Assembly: GCF_923868895.1 (NCBI RefSeq) | Contig: NZ_OV350343.1 | Coordinates: 3,906,001 to 3,970,000 of the forward strand | DNA: 64,000 bases | DNA from: Halomonas sp. TD01 | GTDB taxonomy: Bacteria; Pseudomonadota; Gammaproteobacteria; Pseudomonadales; Halomonadaceae | Reading direction: 5' to 3' | Part shown: in pieces, positions 1 through 8,317 of the stretch | Layout: the number at the start of each line of letters is the position of its first letter | Position numbering within the stretch: the first letter of the stretch is position 1 | Translations under genes and position numbers: made by a program | Notes under the pieces: model-generated | What the model was told of the DNA's origin: nothing | The model's database searches: none | The model's input: only the letters and a program-made list of their open reading frames with translations

Positions 1-116
1 CAGCCAGCAAGACCTATCACCATGACAGCCCATAGTAAGCAAACCATGCGATTGACCCATCGGCATGATAAGCGTTGAATACTCGCAATAGACGTTGCGC
101 TGTTACGTTCCCTCAT
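1..116 (-). CDS. N-terminal fragment of an unidentified membrane or exported protein
   Basis: A leftward reading frame opens with ATG at 116 and runs off the window edge without a stop. An AGGGA ribosome-binding site lies about eight bases upstream. The 38 visible residues have a basic amino end (several Arg) followed by a hydrophobic stretch (VCLLWAVMVIGLAG), as in a signal peptide or first membrane segment. It is divergent from the DUF2231 gene, so the two share the short intergenic space. The family cannot be named from this fragment. An overlapping short plus-strand frame is less convincing because it lacks hydrophobic pattern and ribosome-binding site. Confidence 0.5.
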   Translation of the reverse strand, partial: MRERNSATSIASIQRLSCRWVNRMVCLLWAVMVIGLAG

Positions 117-201
117 TAGCAGTTTCCCTATCGTACTGTTTATCTGAGCGACTGTTTCGCTTTGTCTACCCATTTACTTTGTCTACACACAGGAAGTGAC
201 C

Positions 202-669
202 ATGACACATACGCCCCGACGTTCGATAAAAAGCCGCGCTTCGCTGGCTGGCCACCCGCTTCATCCAGTAATGATTCACTTTCCTGTGGCCGCGCTGATG
301 GCTCTGGTCGCCAGCGACCTGGCCTACTGGTATACCCAAGACCCCTTCTGGCTGCGCAGCGGCTTGTGGCTGGCAGGAGTAGGCGCGTTTGGCGGCTGGA
401 TCGCTTCGGTGGCAGGCATTATCGACTTGGTCACCGTGGCGCGTATCCGGCGCCTGATCACTGGCTGGAGCCACGCCATTGTGGCAGTCGTCATGTTGTC
501 GCTGGCATCGCTTAACTGGCTGCTGCGATTTAATGAACCTAGCGCGGTACTGCCCTGGGGGCTGGCCATTTCTCTGGTTACTGGCGGTCTGATTGCACTG
601 ACCGGCTGGCTGGGCGGCCAATTGGTATACGAACATGCTGTCGGCGTCGAGGTTGAGGAGTCGTCCTAG
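202..669 (+). CDS. DUF2231 family integral membrane protein
   Basis: A 155-residue protein with four predicted membrane helices and the DUF2231 signature near the amino end (GHPLHPVMIHFPVAAL), a His-rich loop before helix one that marks this family. The role of DUF2231 is not established; members often sit near cytochrome, haem or copper genes, and here the convergent neighbour is a CopD/HemJ-like protein. I chose the ATG at 202 over an in-frame GTG at 196 because AGGAAG is placed five bases before the ATG and would overlap the GTG. Confidence 0.8.
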   Translation: MTHTPRRSIKSRASLAGHPLHPVMIHFPVAALMALVASDLAYWYTQDPFWLRSGLWLAGVGAFGGWIASVAGIIDLVTVARIRRLITGWSHAIVAVVMLSLASLNWLLRFNEPSAVLPWGLAISLVTGGLIALTGWLGGQLVYEHAVGVEVEESS

Positions 670-709
670 CGGCATAGTGGCGACAATGAAGGTAATAATC
701 GTCATCGCG

Positions 710-1135
710 TTAGCTCCACGCCAGCGGTTTGGAGAGCACAAACCCAAGCACACCAAACATACCCGTTAACGCGAGTATTAAGGCACACAGGCTGGCGGCC
801 TTTACGCCTTTGAAAATACCCATTTCCAGCCGCAAAATCAGCCAGCCGAAGCAGCCGTGGGCAGCCACCATTAGCACCACGGCACCCAGCTTAAGGATTA
901 ACCACCCACCGAGAAGACCGTGCAACAGGAACAGCAGTGTGCCGGACGCGATGGCAACCAATGCAGCAGGCGTTGCAATCGAGTTATAAAAAAATCGCGG
1001 TATGGGTGGCGTGCCTTGCGCGAATCCAGCGTCTTTACGCAGCTGAAGCGAATGCAAAAGCAGCGCGGGCAAATACAGAAGTGCGCCGCACCAGATGACC
1101 AGCGCGGCGATGTGCAGCAGTTTTAGCCATGGCAT
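710..1135 (-). CDS. CopD/HemJ-like four-helix membrane protein
   Basis: A 141-residue protein with four hydrophobic helices. The first helix carries LLHIAALVIWCGALLYLPAL, which resembles both the CopD copper-resistance family and the HemJ protoporphyrinogen oxidase family, where a His in this helix is expected to bind haem or metal. I cannot decide between the two by eye; it is short for CopD, which often carries more helices. The start at 1135 has an AAGGAAG site nearby, whereas an upstream ATG at 1174 has none and would add a polar extension. It converges on the DUF2231 gene, with 40 bases between the stops. Confidence 0.7.
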   Translation of the reverse strand: MPWLKLLHIAALVIWCGALLYLPALLLHSLQLRKDAGFAQGTPPIPRFFYNSIATPAALVAIASGTLLFLLHGLLGGWLILKLGAVVLMVAAHGCFGWLILRLEMGIFKGVKAASLCALILALTGMFGVLGFVLSKPLAWS

Positions 1136-1275
1136 CGAAGCTTCCTTGCGTTGCGTAAGGCAAAATGGGCTCAACCCTAGTAACCTTAGTTAACGAAAGC
1201 GACTCTGGCTAGGCAGGATAGCTAAGATAAGCAGTTGTGATCAGTTAAGAGAACCGTTAGGAGATATAGCGAGAT

Positions 1276-2142
1276 TCACCCCACAGCGATTTCATAACCG
1301 GTGAACTTTCGTAGATTAATGACCCCAGTATCAAAGATTAGGTACTGCCCTTTTACGCCTTGAAGAATGCCTTCAATCAGCGGCTGCTTATCAAAGTTAT
1401 GGGACGTCACCTTGCTCGGAAAGGTCGCGACGGGATAATGAAAGTCCAACGGCGTTTCATCCAGCGTACGAATGGCATCCGCACCGTGCACGTCACGTAG
1501 CTGCCCTAACCCACTGGCTAACAGGTTGAAAAGACGGTCGCGCTCAGCGCATAAGTCCAGTGGCTCCACCTCACCTTTTAGCATGGCACGCCAGTTAGTT
1601 CGGTCGGCCACTTGCTCTTTAAAGAGCATTTCAACAAACCCGGACTGTTGTCGGGTATTTACTTCAAGAATAGGCAGCGCCTGAATGGCTCCTTGGTCTA
1701 GCCATCGGGTGGGCATTTGAGTTTTACGGGTGATGCCCACCTTCAAGCCTGATGAGTTCGCTAAGTAAACGATATGCGGTTGGAAGCAGTGTTTTTCACC
1801 CCATTCAGGCTCCCGACAGGTGCCCTGATGATAGTGGCAGGTCTCGGGTTTCATAATACAGGTATCACACTGGGCTAGTCGCTTAAAGCAGGGGTAACAG
1901 TAGCCTTGGGCAAAACTTTTTTTGGTTGCACGACCGCAGTGGGTACAGGCAATCGCACCACTCCAGGCAAGGCGCATCGGCGAGCCGATACGCTCATTCA
2001 GTGGCATCCGGTGTTCGCCCGCACGAAGGTGATACACCACCTGATCATCTTGGCGGCTAGGTAAGTCAGCGGCCATTTTTTGCAAACACCCTTGCACTGA
2101 GGGTGCTGTTGAAGCAAACAGTTCATCAGTCACGCGTGGCAT
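1276..2142 (-). CDS. DUF2797 family zinc-ribbon-like protein
   Basis: The conserved core (CTHCGRATKKSFAQGYCYPC, then CDTCIMKPETC and HQGTCREPEW) matches DUF2797, a family with a cysteine-rich metal-binding segment followed by a GIY-like block (HIVYLANSSGLKVGITR) that resembles GIY-YIG nuclease folds. The function is unknown. The frame stays open to 2259, but the family normally starts near the ATG at 2142, giving 288 residues; a start further upstream would lie within the DUF1315 gene. The 17-base overlap with DUF1315 upstream suggests translational coupling; these two families are commonly adjacent in gammaproteobacteria. Confidence 0.8.
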   Translation of the reverse strand: MPRVTDELFASTAPSVQGCLQKMAADLPSRQDDQVVYHLRAGEHRMPLNERIGSPMRLAWSGAIACTHCGRATKKSFAQGYCYPCFKRLAQCDTCIMKPETCHYHQGTCREPEWGEKHCFQPHIVYLANSSGLKVGITRKTQMPTRWLDQGAIQALPILEVNTRQQSGFVEMLFKEQVADRTNWRAMLKGEVEPLDLCAERDRLFNLLASGLGQLRDVHGADAIRTLDETPLDFHYPVATFPSKVTSHNFDKQPLIEGILQGVKGQYLIFDTGVINLRKFTGYEIAVG

Positions 2143-2410
2143 CCCGAGCAAGGCCTGCCATTTCAGGGGAAACACCGGCACCGGTCGCGCCAGCACCGCA
2201 GGTACGCCGTTCCAGATAACCGACGCGGTTCTCTTCAGGAACGTTATTTTCCATCTCAAAACGCATCACAGCTTCCAGACATAGCTCGGTCTGCTCTGGC
2301 GTTAAATATCGGCCATCGGGCCATTTCCGCAACGCAACCGCCTGTTTAAGGCTTTCGTAAATGGCAGGCGTCATTTGGTTAATCATTTTATCGAAGGTCA
2401 TGTCACTCAT
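2126..2410 (-). CDS. DUF1315 family protein (YeaC-like)
   Basis: A 94-residue soluble protein with the DUF1315 pattern: a helical amino half (FDKMINQMTPAIYESLKQAVALRKWPDGRYLTPEQ) and a central block CLEAVMRFEMENNVPEENRVGYLE. E. coli YeaC belongs here; no function is known. The ATG at 2410 has AGGTG six bases before it and is preferred over the GTG at 2419. Its 3' end overlaps the start of DUF2797 and its 5' end lies 11 bases from the rhomboid stop, so these three genes probably form one leftward transcript. Confidence 0.85.
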   Translation of the reverse strand: MSDMTFDKMINQMTPAIYESLKQAVALRKWPDGRYLTPEQTELCLEAVMRFEMENNVPEENRVGYLERRTCGAGATGAGVSPEMAGLARDATRD

Positions 2411-2421
2411 CGTAGGCACCT

Positions 2422-3273
2422 TTAATGTTTGCTTCGTTTGGATGAATAATACCAGCCTGTGACCAGCCCCACGAGCAGCCCACCCAAGTGCGCTTCATTC
2501 GCTACGTTGCCAAAACCCACGCTACCGGCAATATCAGTCATGGTGAATACCATCCAGCCCAGCATGAAGACGACTAGCATCTGGGGGACGAAAAATCCGC
2601 TTTTCGGAGCACGATAGGACATCAGCCACACATGAGCCAGCAAGGCGTAAACCACGCCAGACATACCGCCAAACAGCACCGTGCCAGTGACATATTGCGC
2701 AAGGTTAGCGCCAATACCGGCAACCATTAGCAGTAGCAGCATGGTACGACTACCCTGAAGCTGCTCAATTTGACGCCCGAAGTACCACACCCACATCAGG
2801 TTGAAGATCAAATGCATCCAGCCAAAGTGTAAAAACGCAGGCGACAGTAAGCGCCATACCTGGCCAGACATTATCGTGTCACTGAGGTTGCCATATACTA
2901 GCTGCCCACCTGAAACCCCCACAGGTACGATAGTGAGCCCTACAATCAGCAGGTCACCGAATACCCCAGTTAGCGCAAAAATAAACAGGCTAATACCAAT
3001 CATCAGTGCTGTAACAGGCACTTGGCGTAACATTGCTACCAAGTGGCGCCCCCCGAGCTGGCGACTAGGTCGTGTAGCATTAGTAATCAGTGGCTCACCT
3101 CGCTCCCAACGGCTAACCAACGATTTCATGTCATCATGCTGGCGCGGGTCGGCAACCCACAGCAGTTGGCCATCTGTTTCATCGGTAATACGGTGACCAA
3201 TGCGGTAGTGCCATAGCGCCTTTCGCAGTTCTTTTGTGTCCGCGCCCGTGGGTAAAAGCATTACTGGATGCAT
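2422..3273 (-). CDS. rhomboid family intramembrane serine protease (GlpG-like)
   Basis: A 283-residue membrane protease that cleaves membrane segments within the bilayer. The first 80 residues form a soluble cytosolic domain like that of GlpG, followed by about six membrane helices. The catalytic parts are visible: the HxxxN motif (His154, Asn158), the GMSG motif with nucleophile Ser205, and His262 in AHLGG. Key residues are intact, so it should be active; the substrate is unknown. It heads the leftward set with DUF1315 and DUF2797. A terminator upstream isolates it from the phosphoesterase, so it needs its own promoter in the short spacer. Confidence 0.9.
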   Translation of the reverse strand: MHPVMLLPTGADTKELRKALWHYRIGHRITDETDGQLLWVADPRQHDDMKSLVSRWERGEPLITNATRPSRQLGGRHLVAMLRQVPVTALMIGISLFIFALTGVFGDLLIVGLTIVPVGVSGGQLVYGNLSDTIMSGQVWRLLSPAFLHFGWMHLIFNLMWVWYFGRQIEQLQGSRTMLLLLMVAGIGANLAQYVTGTVLFGGMSGVVYALLAHVWLMSYRAPKSGFFVPQMLVVFMLGWMVFTMTDIAGSVGFGNVANEAHLGGLLVGLVTGWYYSSKRSKH

Positions 3274-3343
3274 GGCAGGTTCCTTTCAACCAATAAGTAT
3301 TAGCGCGACGACACGCCGCGTCACCAACGGATAGACGAAAAAA

Positions 3344-3367
3344 ATCCGGCGGAGGGGGCCGCCGGAT
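3344..3367 (-). terminator. rho-independent terminator after the phosphoesterase
   Basis: A perfect nine-base stem (ATCCGGCGG with CCGCCGGAT, six-base loop) is followed on the minus strand by seven T residues. It ends leftward transcription from the phosphoesterase gene, 113 bases past its stop. The ten-base motif GATCCCTTGC lies just before the stem in the transcript, as in a second leftward terminator near 7718. Confidence 0.85.
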
Positions 3368-3480
3368 AAAAAAGCAAGGGATCATTCAAGGGAACACTTA
3401 CTCTGATAACCGGCAACACCGTTAGTTCAGCTATTTTGAAAAAAATATGTAACCATATGTAAAGCTAAAAAATATCGCTG

Positions 3481-4467
3481 TTAATCAAAATCAATTTCCC
3501 ACGGTTTAGGCAGCGCACGCTCCTCTTTTGGCACCTGTATCCACACAAAATGATCCGCATTCAGCCGCGTTTCTCCGCTCCAGCGATAGGCGACTAAACG
3601 GCCAAATTTCACCGCACTATAATCCAGGCAGGCAATGTTGCGTGCTGGTAGGGCGGGAATACCCTCACACCAGTAATGGCCGATAAACAGCGGTGGCTGC
3701 TCAGGCCCGTAATAACTAAGGCGCTGACGCTCAGTGTCAGTAAGCGTTCTGGTCTCTAAATCACCAGGAAGGTTATCTGGCTGAAATACCACATCCCCCC
3801 ACTGCTGAGGGTTAGCTGACCAAAAGTGAGCACGAAAACTCTGTCTGGTGAAACCATCACCTGAGTGTATGGCAATGCCCTCTGGTAACGGTATATGTGG
3901 GCCGCGTGTTAAACGATCAAGTATACGAAAGGCTTGAGTTGAGGGGTCAGTGGACTCAACCAAAAAGCGGTTGTCCATACAGGCGTTGGGGGCACGTTGC
4001 TTAAGCTGTTGAATCAGCTCTTCATCCCAGCAGGCATGCACTACGCGTATCCCGTCCAGCTCCAGACATAGCGGAATAGTCTTAAACCACGCCAAGGTGT
4101 CTTCCCACTCATTGGTATAATCGCGGTACTGAGCTAGCGTATCTTCAATAATGCGGTTATGACGCGGCGTATGTTCGCGCAGCCAGCGCTTCTTGCTGCC
4201 AGGGGGTGCAGGGTGCGTATAGGCTAGCGCATTGTATTCATGATTACCCATGACAATATGCGCTTCGCCCTCCTCTACCATTCGGCGCGCGATCGTAACG
4301 GCCAAACGAATACGGGGGCCGCGATCGATTAAATCGCCTAAAAAGATCACCTTTCGGCGTGGGTGTCGGTACACACCACCTCGCTGATGATAACCAAGCC
4401 GTTCTAGTAACGCTGCGAGCGTTGCACCACACCCATGTACATCACCGATTAAATCGTAGCCCTCCAT
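3481..4467 (-). CDS. metallophosphoesterase, PPP superfamily (diadenosine tetraphosphatase-like)
   Basis: A 328-residue calcineurin-like phosphoesterase. The metal-binding blocks occur in order: GDVHG near residue 8, GDLIDRGP near 43, GNHE near 74, HACWD near 143 and GHYW in the last third, as in PrpA/ApaH-type enzymes. It is longer than ApaH (about 280 residues) and carries extra sequence in the carboxyl half, so the substrate (dinucleoside polyphosphate or phosphoprotein) is not settled. Its ATG follows the NAD kinase stop after one base, so the two are translated together, linking it to nucleotide metabolism. Confidence 0.8.
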   Translation of the reverse strand: MEGYDLIGDVHGCGATLAALLERLGYHQRGGVYRHPRRKVIFLGDLIDRGPRIRLAVTIARRMVEEGEAHIVMGNHEYNALAYTHPAPPGSKKRWLREHTPRHNRIIEDTLAQYRDYTNEWEDTLAWFKTIPLCLELDGIRVVHACWDEELIQQLKQRAPNACMDNRFLVESTDPSTQAFRILDRLTRGPHIPLPEGIAIHSGDGFTRQSFRAHFWSANPQQWGDVVFQPDNLPGDLETRTLTDTERQRLSYYGPEQPPLFIGHYWCEGIPALPARNIACLDYSAVKFGRLVAYRWSGETRLNADHFVWIQVPKEERALPKPWEIDFD

Positions 4468-4468
4468 G

Positions 4469-5431
4469 TTAGTCCCCTAGCCGATGGCTCCAGCCGAGTT
4501 TACTGCGCAACACTTCATAGAAGTTATGCCCAATAGGATGCACTAGCTGAACGCGTTCCGGTTTACGTTGAATGACGAGCACATCGTCAGGTTTAGCCAC
4601 TGCACGGGTTTGTCCGTCGCAACTGATATGGGGATAGGTTTGATTAGTCTCACCAATGTGAACACGGATCTCACTGGCTGCGTCAATTACGATAGGACGA
4701 CTTGAAAGCGTGTGAGGAAACATGGGCACTAATGTCACCACATCAAGCTTGGGATGCATGATCGGTCCGCCTCCAGAAAGTGCATAGGCGGTTGAGCCCG
4801 TAGGCGTGGCAATAATCAGTCCATCGCTACGTTGGCTATAAACAAACTGCCCATCAATAAACAGCTCAAATTCAATCATGCGTACCGCTTTGCCTGGATG
4901 AACCACCACTTCATTGAGCGCGACACCACTCCCCACCGCCTTGCCGTTTCGATACAGCACAGCATCTAGCAAGAAACGCTCTTCAACTTCAAACTCCCCC
5001 GCCAGCACTTCGCCAACGCGACTTTCCAGTTCATCGGGAGAAATATCAGTTAAAAAGCCTAACCGCCCCCGGTTGACGCCTAACATCAACGTACCGCTGA
5101 GGCAAAGCGTACGGGCAGCTCCCAACAGGCTACCATCACCACCCACGACGATGACCAGATCGCACAGTTCGCCGAGCATGCGGCGGCTGGCTTCAGGCAA
5201 TCCATGGTTCGGCAGTGCCGTTGCCGTGCGGTCTTCAACAAGAACTCTGTAGTCGTGGGCAACTAAATAGCTGACCAGCCGCTGAAGCGAATCGACCACT
5301 TTGTCGCTGCCTAAACGACCGATTAGACCTATCGTTTTAAAGGGCATCGTTTTAAAGGACGTCGTTTTGAAAGGCTGCGTGCGTTTGGCCTGGCTCAAGG
5401 GTGCTAAACCTGACGATGGGGTGTTAGACAT
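4469..5431 (-). CDS. nadK: NAD kinase
   Basis: Makes NADP from NAD and ATP in the cytosol. The diagnostic GGDGSLLGAAR motif, with the catalytic Asp, and the TPTGSTAYALSGGGPI motif are intact, and the carboxyl end (SCDGQ, LGWSHRLGD) matches proteobacterial NadK. At 320 residues it is about 25 longer than usual. The extra residues are an amino extension before FKTIGLIGR that holds a threefold repeat (FKT units) encoded by tandem 15-base repeats. A shorter start at an internal ATG within the repeat is possible. It is co-transcribed with the downstream phosphoesterase. Confidence 0.93.
   Translation of the reverse strand: MSNTPSSGLAPLSQAKRTQPFKTTSFKTMPFKTIGLIGRLGSDKVVDSLQRLVSYLVAHDYRVLVEDRTATALPNHGLPEASRRMLGELCDLVIVVGGDGSLLGAARTLCLSGTLMLGVNRGRLGFLTDISPDELESRVGEVLAGEFEVEERFLLDAVLYRNGKAVGSGVALNEVVVHPGKAVRMIEFELFIDGQFVYSQRSDGLIIATPTGSTAYALSGGGPIMHPKLDVVTLVPMFPHTLSSRPIVIDAASEIRVHIGETNQTYPHISCDGQTRAVAKPDDVLVIQRKPERVQLVHPIGHNFYEVLRSKLGWSHRLGD
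5331..5375. repeat. three tandem 15-base repeats inside nadK
   Basis: Three copies of a 15-base unit (ATCGTTTTAAAGG plus two bases; the third copy has two changes) lie in the 5' end of nadK. Because the unit is a multiple of three, copy changes keep the frame and only vary the amino extension of the enzyme. Confidence 0.9.
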
Positions 5432-5547
5432 GGACGACTCTCGCTAGCATCAGCCCACATTATGGAGAGTATGAGGGTGTCGAGCAAATTGCCCAGCGTA
5501 ACGCAGAGCGGCTGGCTACTCTGGGCAAAAACAATGGCTTAAATTAG

Positions 5548-6417
5548 TTAGGCAGATATAGCGCGACGGCGCTGTAACCACCAGTGGTTCAGCCACAAAG
5601 AAGCGGCCATGATAACCGCGCCTAGCAGCAGCTTGCCGATATCCGCATCGCGGTTCCAAATCACCAGATTAACCACCAAGCCAGCGGGCACTAGCGCATT
5701 GTTCATTATTGCCAGTGTTCCGGCATCTACCTTAGTGGCTCCCTGGTTCCAAGCGAAATAACCTACGCCAGAAGCGACTAGCCCAAGCCATGCCAACACG
5801 CTCCACTGCACTGGCGTACTGGGCAGCGCTGTTGTATTACCAAAGAGCAAAAAGGCAGGGAGTGCCACCAGCATTGCGCCAATAAAAAACCAGCCGAAGA
5901 CGTTATGCCACGCTAAGGTGGGTGGTAAATCAGCGGCAAGGCGACGATAACCTACCTGGCCTAACGCGAAACAGAGATTTGCCCCCTGCACCACCAAAAA
6001 CCCTAGCCAAAATCCACTATCAATGCCGTCGTAACGAATAACGCCCGCCCCGATCACCGCCAATATTGCGGTTACTAGGTAAATAGGCGTGAAGCGCTTA
6101 AACATTAGGTCATCTAGGAGTGCGATATAAACCGGTGTAAAAATCGTGAATAACAGAACTTCAGGTACCGATAGTAGTAAAAAAGAGTGATAGAAGAAGG
6201 TGTACATCACACCTAACTGTACTGCACCCAATGCCATCAACGCTAAGCGCTGTTTGCCACGTAGCAAGCTGGGGCGTAAAAACGGCAGAAAAACCAGCAT
6301 GGCGAGAGTTACCCTGACAAGCACTGCAAAGTAGCTATCTACTTGACCTGCCAGGTACACGCCAATCAACGAGAAGGAGAACGCCCACAACGCCGTTACG
6401 CCAACAAGATAACCCAT
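5548..6417 (-). CDS. DMT family transporter (EamA domains)
   Basis: About 289 residues with ten hydrophobic helices arranged as two EamA halves, typical of drug/metabolite exporters of the inner membrane. Related proteins export amino acids, amines or carboxylates; the substrate cannot be read from sequence. The frame stays open to 6471, but the ATG at 6417 follows a GGGG site and starts directly with the first helix (GYLVGVTALWAFSFSLIG). It is preceded by a separate leftward gene and followed by 116 bases before nadK, so it is probably a single unit. Confidence 0.85.
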   Translation of the reverse strand: MGYLVGVTALWAFSFSLIGVYLAGQVDSYFAVLVRVTLAMLVFLPFLRPSLLRGKQRLALMALGAVQLGVMYTFFYHSFLLLSVPEVLLFTIFTPVYIALLDDLMFKRFTPIYLVTAILAVIGAGVIRYDGIDSGFWLGFLVVQGANLCFALGQVGYRRLAADLPPTLAWHNVFGWFFIGAMLVALPAFLLFGNTTALPSTPVQWSVLAWLGLVASGVGYFAWNQGATKVDAGTLAIMNNALVPAGLVVNLVIWNRDADIGKLLLGAVIMAASLWLNHWWLQRRRAISA

Positions 6418-6502
6418 CGTAAACCCCATAAAAAAGAAAAGTTGACAGGGATTATACGCGCTTAACAACAACTGCCAATGGGACAGACGAGGAATCGTTA
6501 GC

Positions 6503-7048
6503 TTAGTGCTTTTTTAACCATGTAAACGCATGTACCACACCAGGAATCCAACCCAGTAACGTCAAAACAACACTAATGGCAATACGTTTTGGCCCACCTG
6601 CTGTTAACCCAACGGCCAAAGGTGGTAGCAAAATGGCTAACGCACGATAGGCAAACAGTAGCGAAGTAGGTTGAGACGGCACCGACACTTCCCCTGAAAC
6701 CATGGGTGAAGAGGCTTGTTGTTTCAGCGTGTTGGTGGCCTCATTTGTTTGCACTGGAGGCGTAAAATGCTCTACCGCTGACTGCGCTTGTTCTGCTTGC
6801 TGCTTCTCTTTAGCAAGCGCGTTTTGATGAGCTTCTTTGTCAATTTTCTGCTCTAACGTTTCCGCGCCGTCTGCCAAATCATCGTGATGACGCTCCCAAT
6901 CTTCCCAATCATGTGGCGTACCGGATTTTGGACGTTGACTGCCTGCCCCGCGAGCTCGTTCCCACGCTTTCTCTTCTAATGTATTAGGCCGTTCAGGGTC
7001 TCGTTCTAAGCCAACGCCTTTGCGATTGAGGTATTCACGTGCGTCCAT
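6503..7048 (-). CDS. Pmp3/YqaE-type membrane domain fused to a long charged amino region
   Basis: A 181-residue protein in two parts. Residues 1 to about 125 are highly charged and Gln/Glu/Lys-rich (EKAWERARG, DWEDWERHHDDL, then a helical EKQQAEQAQ stretch and a low-complexity linker). Residues 130-178 form a Pmp3/UPF0057 domain: two helices with ILLPPLAVGL and LTLLGWIPGVVHAF. Pmp3 proteins are normally about 50 residues and affect membrane potential and salt tolerance in yeast and plants. The fusion suggests a soluble sensing or tethering part. I do not recognise the amino region. It is monocistronic. Confidence 0.75.
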   Translation of the reverse strand: MDAREYLNRKGVGLERDPERPNTLEEKAWERARGAGSQRPKSGTPHDWEDWERHHDDLADGAETLEQKIDKEAHQNALAKEKQQAEQAQSAVEHFTPPVQTNEATNTLKQQASSPMVSGEVSVPSQPTSLLFAYRALAILLPPLAVGLTAGGPKRIAISVVLTLLGWIPGVVHAFTWLKKH

Positions 7049-7240
7049 AATGACTCCTTACAGCGTCTGAAATGAAGCAAAGCGTTGAATGTATCAATAA
7101 TAAGGACAACGCAGGGCGAGTTAAATCTTCTACATTAATGAATTATAGATCTTGTGATTCATGGCTTTCATGCAGCAAGCGGTTATTGCTCTATTCTCCT
7201 GCAGAGTGAAGCTGCGCGTATTACGTCAAGGAGTGTCAAC

Positions 7241-7648
7241 ATGAATAAAAAAACCCCCGATACCGTACGCGATGTCATGTCACGGGACTGCTACCGTGTC
7301 ACTGGCCAAACCTCTATCACTAATTTGGCTCAAGGTTTGGCATTGCACCGTTTACCAGGCGCCCCAGTAGTAGATGCGTCTGATCGGTTGATTGGTTTTA
7401 TATCTGAGCAGGATGTGATGGGCCGCGTATTGGACAGCATCTATCACGATGATGAAGCGCCGCTGGTACGCGAGTTAATGCGCCAAGACGTGCTCACAAC
7501 AACGCCCAATAAAAGCATCACCGATTTAGCACAGGAAATGCTCGGAGCGAAACCTAAGATTTATCCCGTCGTCGAACAACAACGCTTAGTCGGGATTGTC
7601 ACGCGCCGCGATATCTTAATGGCACTGCTGACCATTCGCCGCCACTAG
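7241..7648 (+). CDS. CBS-domain protein
   Basis: A 135-residue protein made of two CBS motifs (VRDVMSRDCYRVTGQTSITNLAQ and LVRELMRQDVLTTTPNKSITD), forming a Bateman pair that usually binds adenine nucleotides. No catalytic domain is attached, so it is probably a small regulatory protein. The ATG at 7241 follows AAGGAG at good spacing; the longer open frame from 7154 has no ribosome-binding site. It stands alone between a leftward and a rightward gene. The partner it regulates is unknown. Confidence 0.85.
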   Translation: MNKKTPDTVRDVMSRDCYRVTGQTSITNLAQGLALHRLPGAPVVDASDRLIGFISEQDVMGRVLDSIYHDDEAPLVRELMRQDVLTTTPNKSITDLAQEMLGAKPKIYPVVEQQRLVGIVTRRDILMALLTIRRH

Positions 7649-7717
7649 CCATCGGCCATCAACCACACATGCAATCGTTCATCTTCAGAGATGCGACCGA
7701 TTTAAAAGCAAAAAAAA

Positions 7718-7738
7718 CCGCTGCTTGATAAGCAGCGG
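7718..7738 (-). terminator. leftward rho-independent terminator without an obvious gene
   Basis: A nine-base perfect stem (CCGCTGCTT with AAGCAGCGG, three-base loop) is followed on the minus strand by an eight-T run. The genes on both sides are rightward, so no leftward gene explains it. It may end an antisense transcript or a small RNA started between 7750 and 7930. It could also act weakly on the CBS gene. The motif GATCCCTTGC lies directly before the stem. Confidence 0.65.
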
Positions 7739-7931
7739 AAGCAAGGGATCGAAAACAATAGCCAGAACAACACTATTAACGACTGCTATCGCGATGTTGC
7801 CTGTACACACTCTGACACCCTGAACAGGAAAAGTTCGCAAAACAGCAAAATTTTCGTCTTGGGGAGCAGCAAGCGTATACTGTCAATCATTGTTAAACGA
7901 AGTCTGATGCTGATTTTGCAGGGAGTTTAGT

Positions 7932-8291
7932 ATGGCGCTGTACCTATTGGTGTTTGGCGTCTGTTTGCTGGTAATAGGTGCCGTAGTACTGATATTGATG
8001 ACCGTGGGTACGCCACGCTACCGTACTGAGCCTAACGACCTAATCGATTTGTTCGACAAGGCGCTGGAAAGCAACATCAGTGAAACGGAATGGAATGCCA
8101 TCATTGGTTACCCCATTCGCCACGATGAGTATCTAGATAGTGTGCGCCGTCGCGCATCGCATTTAATGGACACCTACGGGCGCCATTGGCAAATTGCTCG
8201 AAGCAAGCCGTTACTTAACCAGGAGGGTTACGCGGAACTGAAAGCATTACGTGATCATTTAGCGGCACATACAGCGCTGCGCCAGCGGTAA
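7932..8291 (+). CDS. small membrane-anchored protein of unknown function
   Basis: A 119-residue protein with one hydrophobic helix (residues 2-24, LYLLVFGVCLLVIGAVVLILMTV) and a soluble helical remainder (DLIDLFDKALESNISETEWNAI, RRRASHLMDTYGRHW). I do not recognise the family. The start follows CAGGGAG. It lies 26 bases before the AraC regulator of the proline island, on the same strand, so the two may be co-transcribed, but nothing in its sequence ties it to proline. Confidence 0.7.
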   Translation: MALYLLVFGVCLLVIGAVVLILMTVGTPRYRTEPNDLIDLFDKALESNISETEWNAIIGYPIRHDEYLDSVRRRASHLMDTYGRHWQIARSKPLLNQEGYAELKALRDHLAAHTALRQR

Positions 8292-8317
8292 CAGGCCAGC
8301 AGTGCCGAGGAGACCCC

